From: Roseiarcus sp043739325
GTDB taxonomy: Bacteria; Pseudomonadota; Alphaproteobacteria; Rhizobiales; Beijerinckiaceae
Direction of reading: 5' to 3'
Assembly: GCA_043739325.1 (NCBI GenBank)
Contig: JAYUFK010000364.1
Coordinates: forward strand, 1-49,119
DNA length: 49,119 nt
The notes under the pieces were generated by a model. The model saw only the letters and a program-made list of their open reading frames with translations, ran no database searches and was not told the origin of the DNA. Of the stretch, positions 33,638-41,788 are shown in pieces (position 1 is the first letter of the stretch; the number at the start of each line of letters is the position of its first letter). Made by a program: the position numbers and the translations under genes.

Positions 33638-34315
33638 TCACAGCCCCGCGGTTCTTTCGAGCTTCAGGCTCGCGACCTGCAGGGTTTCGGCGACAAACCC
33701 GCCAGCGCGCGTTCCAGCTTTCAGCGTTACGGGATCATCGGCCTGGAGCAGGGCGATCGTCTTGCGAACCGCTGTGATCGCGACGTTGAGCGCCTGCACC
33801 GCTTGTCGCGGCGTATGCGCGGCGCGCACCCGATGCGCGGCGGTGGAGACGATATTTGGCAGGTTGCGCAATTCGGGCGGCAATTGCGGCGCGACCTGCG
33901 CCAATGCGGCGGCGTAGTTGTCAAGCGCGTTAGCCAAGCATTCCTGCGTCGCACACTCGCATTGATCGATGAAGTGTTCGGTCGCCCGCGAGATCGCCTT
34001 GATCGCCGAGCCGGTATCCCCTCCGTAGGTCAATGGGTCGGGGAGTTGCGGGCGGCGCGTCGAGCAGCTGACGAGCCCTTGCGCGACGAAGGCCGGATTC
34101 GCGCCGCCGAGCGAGGCCGAATGGCCGGACGTTGGATCGTTTGGCTGATTGGAGACCGACGGCGGCGTTCGTTGCGACGGGGGAGGGGCTGGAGACGGCG
34201 CCGGGGCCGGGGCCGGCGGCGGTCGGAATTGGGCGGGAGCCGGCGTCGCCGCTGTCGCGGACATGATCGCCAGGACCGCAAGCCGTGTCGATAGCTTCGA
34301 GTAGAACGTGCCCAT
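33638..34315 (-). CDS. Proline-rich exported protein of unknown function
   Basis: Protein of 225 aa with an N-terminal signal peptide (about 1-28, ending PAPA), a Pro/Ala-rich linker (about 29-60) and a mostly helical C-terminal domain. Cys residues occur at about 82 and as a cluster CECATQEC near 117-124, which could form disulfides in the periplasm. I do not recognise the family. It is transcribed toward the caspase-like gene, 112 bases away, and is divergent from the M23 peptidase gene. Co-location suggests a part in the envelope-spanning secretion block, but that is only context. Confidence 0.7.
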   Translation of the reverse strand: MGTFYSKLSTRLAVLAIMSATAATPAPAQFRPPPAPAPAPSPAPPPSQRTPPSVSNQPNDPTSGHSASLGGANPAFVAQGLVSCSTRRPQLPDPLTYGGDTGSAIKAISRATEHFIDQCECATQECLANALDNYAAALAQVAPQLPPELRNLPNIVSTAAHRVRAAHTPRQAVQALNVAITAVRKTIALLQADDPVTLKAGTRAGGFVAETLQVASLKLERTAGL

Positions 34316-34599
34316 TCCAATGGCCTCTTGTCTGGTTCAAGGTTCTCGGCTGATCCCTTGAGCCGAAAAAAACCGCCGAATCCGTCGGACGATTCCTCCA
34401 TGCTTACGGTCTGAAAGCGTGCAGGCGAATAGGGATTGGACGCAAAGCGCTTCGCTTGCTGAATTGCGCGGCGACCCTTGGCGCCTTTGCTTTGCTCAAG
34501 AGTTTGGCGATTGTGTTGAACCGCTGGGCTCTGCTATTTGCGTTGACGCGGCTGCATCGCGCCGCGCGGGATGAACCGACCGGCGGCGAGACCAAAGGT

Positions 34600-36375
34600 A
34601 TGACGCGCAAGACCGGTTTCATCTTTCTCGGATTCGCGGTTCTCATCTTTGTGCTCAGCGCGGCGCTGATCGCGTGGCGGCTGCTGCCAGCGCCTCTCAA
34701 GAAAGTCGCGATGCCGGAGAGCGCGCCGGTTCAGACGCCGACGCCGGAAACAAAGTCGGTCGCGGCAAAGCCATCGACCATCATCGATCTGCCCGGCGAC
34801 CCGGTGCTCGTGCGACGCGGCGCGACGCTCGCCCCTCGCCCCTTGCAACTCGCCGTGCCCGCGGTGCTGGCCGCGGCCGCGCCCAAGGCCGACATACCGG
34901 CGTTTTTTGTTTCCTCGCCGCTGGTTTCGACCGACGGCGGCTTCATGGGAAAATTTCTCGAGTCGGGTCAGGATGCCGAAGCGTTCGCGGCGCGGATCGC
35001 TGGGGATAGCCAAGGGCAGGACGCGCCGCTCACGCCGGAAGAAATGGTTGCGGGTTTTGACGACGACGGCGGCTCCGAGACGCCCGCGAATGCCCAGGAT
35101 CTGATTTTCACCAGCGCCAACAGCAATCAGCTCGACGTTGTCGTCGGCGGCGCCAACGGGCAACCGCAAATCAAGCAGACGCTGATAAAGACGATCGTCG
35201 CGGAAAAAATTAGCGATCTTCTGTCACGCAACGGTTACAGCGCGGAAAGCGCTGGCGAGGTCGAGTCCGCCGCGAAAGCCGCTTTCAATGTCCAGACTCT
35301 TCCGCCCGGCAGCGCCGCTGTCGCAATGGGCGCGCTCGACCTGTCAGGGACCTATCGCGTCACGCAGCTCACTGTCTACGAGGACCGCGAATATGTCGGA
35401 ACGGTCGCGCTGGCTGAATCGGGCGCCTATGGCGAAGCCGCCCGGCCCGCTATTCCGCAGGATCTGATCGATGACAGCCAGAAGGCCGCCAACGCTGGCG
35501 CGCGCTACACGGTCGCCGACGGCGCTTACAGCGCCGGGCTGCGCAACAACATTCCCGAACCTGTCATTCGCGAGGCCATAGCGCTGCTCGGCAGACTGGC
35601 CGACTCCAAGGCGCCGCTGCAGGCGGATCAGGCGTTGCGCATCATTTTCGCGCGCGACTTTCGCGGCAAGCTGAAGACGTCGGGAAAGGTCATCTATGTC
35701 GGGCTCTCCACCGGCGGCTCTCCGCCTGCCGACTGCTACGCGTTTGAGTTGAGCGAAGGCGGCCCGTTTTCATGTTTCGATCCCAAGGGCGGCGCGATCG
35801 TGACGCTGCCCGGATCAGGCGGCAACACCAGCGCGACCAGCCTTGGCGGCATCCTGACGCCGATCAAGGGCGCGTCGGTCACCTCGCCGTTCAGTCTGGC
35901 GCGCTTCCATCCCATTCTGCATATCGTGCGCGCGCACCTGGGCATCGATTTTGGCGCCCCAGTCGGCTCTCCCGTTCGCGCGGTTGCCGATGGCAAGGTC
36001 GAATTCACCGGGCCAAAAGCTGGTTTCGGCAATCAGGTGAAAATCCAGCACAATGGCTTCGCGACATCGGTCAACCATCTGTCGGAAATCCCCGAGACCA
36101 TCAAGCCTGGGGTGAGCGTCACGCAGGGACAGATCATTGCGCTGTCGGGCAATACGGGATTGTCGACGGGGCCGCATCTGCATTTCGAATTCTATCTGAA
36201 CGGCGTCGCCGTGGATCCGATGCCGCATTTCGGATCGGAAGTCGCTGGTCCCGCGAGCGCTGGCGCGGGCGGGACCGCAACCACGATTTCGCTGGGTCCC
36301 AACCCGCAGCAGATTGCCGCCTTCGAGGCGAACAAGCAGATCGTCGACGCGGCGCTGGGCGCGGTCAGCCACTGA
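34600..36375 (+). CDS. Membrane-anchored M23 metallopeptidase
   Basis: Protein of 591 aa. ATG 34600 gives one N-terminal transmembrane anchor (about 6-27); in-frame residues upstream look non-coding. A long periplasmic region (about 30-430) includes segments like those of M23 proteins with an N-terminal regulatory domain. The C-terminal LytM/M23 domain has the zinc ligands H446 and D450 (HLGIDFG) and H528 in HLHFE, with H526 as the catalytic His, all present, so it should be active. Such enzymes cut peptide cross-bridges in peptidoglycan. It sits back-to-back with pppA (20 bases between stops), inside the T6SS block, and could open the wall for the machine. That role is inferred. Confidence 0.9.
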   Translation: MTRKTGFIFLGFAVLIFVLSAALIAWRLLPAPLKKVAMPESAPVQTPTPETKSVAAKPSTIIDLPGDPVLVRRGATLAPRPLQLAVPAVLAAAAPKADIPAFFVSSPLVSTDGGFMGKFLESGQDAEAFAARIAGDSQGQDAPLTPEEMVAGFDDDGGSETPANAQDLIFTSANSNQLDVVVGGANGQPQIKQTLIKTIVAEKISDLLSRNGYSAESAGEVESAAKAAFNVQTLPPGSAAVAMGALDLSGTYRVTQLTVYEDREYVGTVALAESGAYGEAARPAIPQDLIDDSQKAANAGARYTVADGAYSAGLRNNIPEPVIREAIALLGRLADSKAPLQADQALRIIFARDFRGKLKTSGKVIYVGLSTGGSPPADCYAFELSEGGPFSCFDPKGGAIVTLPGSGGNTSATSLGGILTPIKGASVTSPFSLARFHPILHIVRAHLGIDFGAPVGSPVRAVADGKVEFTGPKAGFGNQVKIQHNGFATSVNHLSEIPETIKPGVSVTQGQIIALSGNTGLSTGPHLHFEFYLNGVAVDPMPHFGSEVAGPASAGAGGTATTISLGPNPQQIAAFEANKQIVDAALGAVSH

Positions 36376-36395
36376 TCCGCGCAGGAAGACGGCGA

Positions 36396-37199
36396 TCAGC
36401 CAATGCCGCGATCGGCAACGCCGGCGTTGATGGCGTCGTTGCGCGACGCGCCTTCGGACCGAATCGTGCGCACATCGCTTTCGCAGGCAACGATGATGAT
36501 CGAAACATTGTCGCTCGCGCCGCGTTGCAGGGTGAGCGCGATCAGCGCGTCACAGGCTTGTTGCGGCGGTCCGGCCACGAGGATCGCGGCGATCTCCGCG
36601 TCGCTCAAATGGTTCGTCAATCCGTCGCTGCACAGCACGAACTTGTCTCCCGCGAGCGCCGGGCCATCGGTAATTTCGAGATCGGCGTGATCGCTGACGC
36701 CCAGGGCCCGCGTGATGACATTGCGGCGCGGCCACGTCCTCGCCTCGGCCGCCTCGAGAATGCCGCGATCGATCAAGTCCTGAACTTCCGAGTGATCGCG
36801 CGTTATCTGCGCCAGCGCTCCGTTGCGCAGGAGATAGGCGCGACTGTCGCCGCACCACACGCACGCATAATGCGCTCCGTGGATGAGAATCGCCGCCAGC
36901 GTTGTGCCGATAACCGCTTGGCCGCGTGAGCGGGCGAGGGCGCGCAGTTCGGCGTTGACGCGCAAAATCCGCTCCTCGAACTGGTTGAGCAGTTGCAGCG
37001 CGGAATCCGTCGCCTCGATCGTCGCCAGCGCGCTGATCGCCGCCTGGCTTGCGACGTCGCCGCCGCCATGGCCGCCCATCCCGTCGGCGACGACCCACAT
37101 GCCCATCTCGGGCCGCGCCAACAGGCTGTCCTCGTTGAACTTGCGCACCATCCCGACATGCGTCGCGGCGCCGGTCAGAAAGGTGAAAGCGCTGGACAT
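36396..37199 (-). CDS. pppA: PP2C-type Ser/Thr phosphatase (PppA-like)
   Basis: Phosphatase of 267 aa. The metal-binding and catalytic motifs of the PP2C family are present: RKFNEDS near the N-terminus, VVADGMGGHGGGDVAS (about 35-50), GDSRAYLL and the final SDNVSIIIV. In T6SS clusters PppA reverses phosphorylation by PpkA and dampens secretion. The start ATG 37197-37199 follows the tagF stop by two bases, so the two are coupled. The frame is open upstream to 37334 over tagF and that part is a shadow. It ends 20 bases from the convergent M23 gene. Confidence 0.93.
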   Translation of the reverse strand: MSSAFTFLTGAATHVGMVRKFNEDSLLARPEMGMWVVADGMGGHGGGDVASQAAISALATIEATDSALQLLNQFEERILRVNAELRALARSRGQAVIGTTLAAILIHGAHYACVWCGDSRAYLLRNGALAQITRDHSEVQDLIDRGILEAAEARTWPRRNVITRALGVSDHADLEITDGPALAGDKFVLCSDGLTNHLSDAEIAAILVAGPPQQACDALIALTLQRGASDNVSIIIVACESDVRTIRSEGASRNDAINAGVADRGIG

Positions 37200-37201
37200 A
37201 G

Positions 37202-37906
37202 CTATTCCCCGCTCTCTGCCAACTCGGGCGAAGCGTCGAACGATCCGGTCAGCATCTGGGCAAAACGCGTTGGCGGGGGCAAGCCTTGCGCGACAAGCGC
37301 GGCGGGCGGATAGTTCTCGCCGCCGATCGTCCACCAGAATGTCTGGCCGGCGAAGAATTGCCGATGTCCAAAGCGCCGCGCGGCGCGCAGCGCCATGGGC
37401 AAATCCTCGCCAAAATCGCGCACCAGCACCGACCCGTCGGCGAGATGCCCGATCCCGGAAACGCTTTCGGCGTGCGGCTGCGTCAGCGGCGGCGCCAGCG
37501 CCGCGACGCGCGATGCGATCGACTCATAATCGCTGTCGGGATTGAGCGCCTCAAGCAGAACGTGCTCCGCCGCTTCGCACCAGGCCTGATTAGGCTCGAG
37601 TTCAGGCGGGGGCAAGGATTGCGCGCCTTCGCCGGTAAACACCGTCAACGGAAAGCTGCGGCCGACGCCATCGATCGACGCCATGAACGCGCCAAGCATC
37701 GCCTCGCCGCAAATCGCCGCGCCGAGCCAAAAGCGCCAGATCGGCGCGCTGTTGTAAGCGGCGAGCCAGCCCTCTCCCATTGTCTGGCGCGAGGTGGCGA
37801 CGCTCGCCTGCAGCCATGGTTCCCATGTCTCGAGAAAACGGCGCGGCGCATTGGCGGCGACGAAGTCGCGCTTGGCCGGCAACTTACCGTAGAGACCGGC
37901 CGCCAT
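37202..37906 (-). CDS. tagF: T6SS-associated protein TagF
   Basis: Protein of 234 aa with the TagF (DUF2094) N-terminus GLYGKLPAKRDFVAANAP and a conserved aromatic core (APIWRFWLG, GVGRSFPLTVF). TagF represses T6SS after translation; in Agrobacterium it is fused to a PppA domain. Here TagF and PppA are separate but adjacent genes, which matches the same regulatory unit in split form. It starts six bases after the tssM stop. No signal peptide is seen, as expected for a cytoplasmic protein. Confidence 0.93.
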   Translation of the reverse strand: MAAGLYGKLPAKRDFVAANAPRRFLETWEPWLQASVATSRQTMGEGWLAAYNSAPIWRFWLGAAICGEAMLGAFMASIDGVGRSFPLTVFTGEGAQSLPPPELEPNQAWCEAAEHVLLEALNPDSDYESIASRVAALAPPLTQPHAESVSGIGHLADGSVLVRDFGEDLPMALRAARRFGHRQFFAGQTFWWTIGGENYPPAALVAQGLPPPTRFAQMLTGSFDASPELAESGE

Positions 37907-37912
37907 CGCGCC

Positions 37913-40900
37913 TCACAATCCGTTGGGGCATTTGAATTGACGCAGAGACGGCAGACTCAACGGATTGTTCAGCGATGCAGCGGTGAATTGATACGATACT
38001 TCGCGGCCGCCGATCACAAAACTCGCGCCCACGGTATTGCCGTGCGGCAGCACCGATCCCGCATCGAGAAGCCGGAACAGCGCCCAGGCGCCAGTGCGCT
38101 CAAGCGTCGACTTGCGGTCGGGCAGATCGGGCTGGATCGCAATCGAGGCGGCGCCGGCGCCAGCGCCAGGCCATTGCACGTTCACCGCCGGGTTGGTTCC
38201 TTGCACCGAGGCGACGCTGGCGCCGTTGATCAGCAGGGTCGCCCCGGTCGCCTCGCCGCTCAGCGTCTGTGGCCTCACTTCAAAGCTGATGGCAGGCTGA
38301 TTGGCGCCGCTGGGAAAAAATGCGTCGCGGATTTCCGCCGCCTGCTGGAACTGCCGCAGGGTGGTATCGGAAAGTTTGCGCGTGAGCTGCGGATTGGGGC
38401 GCCAGACCCAGGTCTTGCCGGCGGTGTTGACCATCGGCGCGAGACTTGAGGAGAAGAACTTGTCGATGATTCCGCCGGGCGCAAATGTCCGCGCGAAATC
38501 CGCCATCGGGACATCGCGGTCGCTCTTGGCGAACGGGTAGAAATTCGTCGTGACCTTCTGGCACGGGGTGGTGACTTGCTCGGCGAGATCGCGCGTCAAC
38601 TGGGCGATCGAGACGTTCGACTCGTAGCCCGCGATGTCGTGCGCGACCTTGTCCATCATTCCCGCCAACGGTTGCGGGAGACGCGTGACATTGGAGCGTA
38701 AGCTAGCGTTCTGCACATCGACTTGTTCGAGCGCTTGTTTCGACGCCCCCGGATTGGACGCCGCGAGCGTCAGATTACGATAGAGTTCGTTGAGATTGGC
38801 GAGCAAAGCATCCATCGGCCGCGTACCCGGTTCGCCATCGACGAGCAATTGGTACGGTTTGAAGTTGGCCTCGATCGAGGCGCCGGGCACTTCGGCGGGC
38901 GGATCGCCGGCCCGGCGTTGCGATTTCATCATCAGGTCCAGCGCTTCGCCAGTGACTGTGCCAAGGCGGCTCTTGAGCACCTGGGCCGCGTCTTTTTTCG
39001 CTTCAGCCTTGACCTCGGCGTTGGCGCCGCTCCCGCCCTTTTTCTCGCGTGTCAGCGAAGTTTCATCGCGCACCGATTCGAAGATCTGGCGGATCGGCGA
39101 TGTCGGCGCCGAGGCGGCGCTCAGCGCGAGATATTTCGGCGCATCGGCAATCAGCGAGCGCATCTGCAGATTGCTCAGCGCGACGTTCCACGCCGCGAGA
39201 AATTCCTTGCCGTAGAGATCGATAATGTCGGGCGTCATGCTGGCATATTGCTGCTTGATGGCCGACTGATCGCCCGGCTGGCCGAGCACCCATTGTTCCT
39301 TCTGCATCTTGCTGGCGATGTCGGGCATATGCGCCAGCAGCGCCTGATAGAACCCGTTGTAGGTGAAAAAAGACGGCACGCGAATCGTCTCGAGGCTGGC
39401 GCCGTTGGCCGCCTCGAATACCAGCGCCATATCCGGGCCGCCGCGCCGCGCCGCGACCCAATCCTCGGAGGCGGCGCCGCGCGCTTCGGACTTTAGTAGC
39501 GTATAGGCGCGCTCGGAGACGCGCATGCGCGCGAGGGTCGCCTGCGCCTGTTCGACCAGCGGTCCGTTGAGCGAGACTTTGGCGCCCGTGCCCTGATCGA
39601 GGTCGAGCATCGCCACGAGGTGATCGCGCAGCAGATCGCGCCCCTGCTTGTAGGGCGCGCCCGGATACATGTCCTCCCAGTCGCGCGCGAACCACGCGAC
39701 GACGAGATCCTTGTCGATCGTCGGGGCCTTGCCGCCGAGCATCAGATAGACCTTCAACGCCTCATAGACGAAGGAGGGATCGGCGATGTTTTTCTGGATC
39801 TGCTGTTCGAGCCGCAGCACAAGACGCGGGCGCATCAGCCGCTCCAGCGCCTGCTGGTAGGTCGCCTCCGAGGCTTCGAGTAGACGCGGGCGCTGGCTCA
39901 GGCCAAAGCGTTGCGACAGCGGCGCGCCCTCGTTGCGCGTCGCATAGCCTGTCGGCAGGTTCAGCAGCGCGCCGACCTGTTCGTACACGGGACGCAAATC
40001 GGGATCGCCGACGCTGCTCTGCTTGATCAGCGGTCCAGCGGCGGAATTGTAGGAATCGATTGCGCGATTGTCGCTTTCGATCAAGGCTGTGTTGTTGTTG
40101 TAGCTGATCCACCACGCGCCAAGCATCGCCGCTGTCGCGATCCCGATCAGCGAGAACGCCGCCGTGCGCAGAACGAAGGCGCGGCGCACCGCGGCCATGT
40201 TGGTGGAAACCCAGCCCGCTTCGCCGAAAACGACCTTGGCGAGCAGATCATGCAGGAAGAAGCTCTTGCCCGCGCCGGAGAATGCCGCCGCGCCAAAACT
40301 CTCGACGCCATAGCTTTTTTGCAGCGCGCCGATCACCTGATCGAATGGCGTTCCCTCCTGCGTGCCCGAGGTAAAGTAAAACCCGCGCAACGTCGCGCTG
40401 GTCTGGTAGCGCGTCGGCTCGAAGATGCGATTGAGGAAATCCGAGACCCGCTTTCTGATCGCGCCGATCTGCGCCGGCAAGCCGAACATGATGGCGCGCG
40501 CGCGCAGGTCGGGCTCCTCCTGCATCCGCTCGGGCATGCGCTCGGACAGGCGCTGCACGAGAAGATCGACCTCGGCCGGGACGTTGACGACGTTGTTGGC
40601 TTTCTTATCGGCGGTCTGGAATGTCGCGCCCCAAACGGCCTGGCGTTTTACCTCGTCGAGGTCGGCGAAATATTGGGTGAAGCCGACGATGAGATCCATC
40701 TTGGTGAAGATCGCATAGACGGGAAAGTCGACCTTCAACTCATCGTTCAATTCGGCGAGGCGCTTGCGGATCGCGTCGGCATGGGCGTTGACTTCGGCAA
40801 GCGGCAATTTCAGCACGTCTTCGATGCTGATCGCCACGAGCACGCCGTTGATCGGCTGGCGCGGGCGGTTGGATCTGAGCATGTCGAGGAAGGCGAGCCA

Positions 40901-41467
40901 GCTCTTGCGATCGACCTTGGCGTCCGAATCCTGCGTGGTGTAGCGGCCGGCCGTATCGATCAGCACGGCTTCGTCGGTAAACCACCAGTCGCAATAGCGC
41001 GTGCCGCCGACGCCCTGCACGGCGCGCGCCGCGCTATCGTTGGCGAGCGGAAATTTCAGGCCGGAATTGATCAGCGCCGTCGTCTTGCCGGCGCCCGGCG
41101 GCCCAATGATGAGATACCACGGCAGATCGTACAGGGTGTTCGCGCCCGACTTGCTCGAACTCTTCAGCGTCGCGATCGCATCGCGCATCTTTTCGGCGAG
41201 GATCGGCGCGTCGGTCTCGTCGGCGACCGGCTCGGTGAGCGCCTGTTCGAGCTTTGCGGCGGCGCGGCGGCGCTTGACGATGCGCCAGGCGATGACGGCG
41301 AGGACGATCAACCAGAGAACGACAATGATCGTCAAGCGCACCCAGACGCTTTCGAACGGCTCGACATCGCCAACCGAAATTATCGGCCCGGCGAACCACA
41401 CGAGCGCCGAGAACACGATCGTTCCCAGGATCGTCAAGCCGATCCATATCCAGAAGACGAGAGTCAT
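37913..41467 (-). CDS. tssM: T6SS membrane complex protein TssM (IcmF)
   Basis: Protein of 1184 aa, normal for TssM. Two N-terminal transmembrane helices (about 4-30 and 44-62) flank a short loop. The cytoplasmic NTPase domain has an intact Walker A GPPGAGKTT (K128) and the DTAGRYTTQDS switch region. A third helix is at about 430-450, and the rest is the large periplasmic region ending in the TssM C-terminal beta domain. TssM bridges TssL and the outer-membrane side. The start ATG is 41465-41467. Between it and the tssL stop lies a 321-base gap filled by a palindromic repeat. An intact Walker A matters because some TssM proteins have lost it; Agrobacterium TssM uses ATP. Confidence 0.97.
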   Translation of the reverse strand: MTLVFWIWIGLTILGTIVFSALVWFAGPIISVGDVEPFESVWVRLTIIVVLWLIVLAVIAWRIVKRRRAAAKLEQALTEPVADETDAPILAEKMRDAIATLKSSSKSGANTLYDLPWYLIIGPPGAGKTTALINSGLKFPLANDSAARAVQGVGGTRYCDWWFTDEAVLIDTAGRYTTQDSDAKVDRKSWLAFLDMLRSNRPRQPINGVLVAISIEDVLKLPLAEVNAHADAIRKRLAELNDELKVDFPVYAIFTKMDLIVGFTQYFADLDEVKRQAVWGATFQTADKKANNVVNVPAEVDLLVQRLSERMPERMQEEPDLRARAIMFGLPAQIGAIRKRVSDFLNRIFEPTRYQTSATLRGFYFTSGTQEGTPFDQVIGALQKSYGVESFGAAAFSGAGKSFFLHDLLAKVVFGEAGWVSTNMAAVRRAFVLRTAAFSLIGIATAAMLGAWWISYNNNTALIESDNRAIDSYNSAAGPLIKQSSVGDPDLRPVYEQVGALLNLPTGYATRNEGAPLSQRFGLSQRPRLLEASEATYQQALERLMRPRLVLRLEQQIQKNIADPSFVYEALKVYLMLGGKAPTIDKDLVVAWFARDWEDMYPGAPYKQGRDLLRDHLVAMLDLDQGTGAKVSLNGPLVEQAQATLARMRVSERAYTLLKSEARGAASEDWVAARRGGPDMALVFEAANGASLETIRVPSFFTYNGFYQALLAHMPDIASKMQKEQWVLGQPGDQSAIKQQYASMTPDIIDLYGKEFLAAWNVALSNLQMRSLIADAPKYLALSAASAPTSPIRQIFESVRDETSLTREKKGGSGANAEVKAEAKKDAAQVLKSRLGTVTGEALDLMMKSQRRAGDPPAEVPGASIEANFKPYQLLVDGEPGTRPMDALLANLNELYRNLTLAASNPGASKQALEQVDVQNASLRSNVTRLPQPLAGMMDKVAHDIAGYESNVSIAQLTRDLAEQVTTPCQKVTTNFYPFAKSDRDVPMADFARTFAPGGIIDKFFSSSLAPMVNTAGKTWVWRPNPQLTRKLSDTTLRQFQQAAEIRDAFFPSGANQPAISFEVRPQTLSGEATGATLLINGASVASVQGTNPAVNVQWPGAGAGAASIAIQPDLPDRKSTLERTGAWALFRLLDAGSVLPHGNTVGASFVIGGREVSYQFTAASLNNPLSLPSLRQFKCPNGL

Positions 41468-41788
41468 GCGGCGACTCCAGCCGTCATTGCGAGGAGCGCG
41501 CCCCTTCTCCCCTTGCGGGAGAAGGGGGCCGCGAAGCGGCCGGATAAGGGGTGGGCGCCGTCAGGCGCCGGCTTCAATCTTTGCAGCGCGCTCGCATGAA
41601 ACGAGCGCCGTAGGGCGCGACCCCTCATCCGGCGCTGCGCGCCACCCCCCGCGAATGCAACGCATTCGCCGGGTCCCGCAAGGGGAGAAGGGGTTCCAGG
41701 CTTTACCGGCCCGCAGGTCTCACCAGATTGATTGTTCACGTGCGAGCCCTAAACATTTTGTTCCCGGCAGCCCAAAAACACCGCTCAA
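41468..41788. repeat. Nested palindromic repeats in the tssL-tssM gap
   Basis: A unit at 41501-41694 (194 bases) has perfect 20-base terminal inverted repeats, CCCCTTCTCCCCTTGCGGGA at the left and its reverse complement at the right. Inside are smaller hairpins: 41501-41527 folds on itself, and 41651-41669 carries GCGAATGC/GCATTCGC. To its left, 41482-41498 is an exact 17-base copy of the end of the repeat at 26007. This looks like one element next to, or inserted into, another. No protein is encoded. The remaining bases (41695-41788) show nothing notable. Confidence 0.8.

Noticed and set aside
34456..34599. Upstream extension of the M23 peptidase
   Set aside because: The first 48 residues would precede a clean membrane anchor and have no ribosome site; ATG 34600 is more natural.
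39911..41599. A 562-aa open frame antisense to tssM
   Set aside because: It mirrors tssM and extends into the repeat; the translation is Arg/Asp-rich and unlike a protein family.
41501..41694. CRISPR array
   Set aside because: The repeats are inverted rather than regularly spaced direct repeats, with no spacers.
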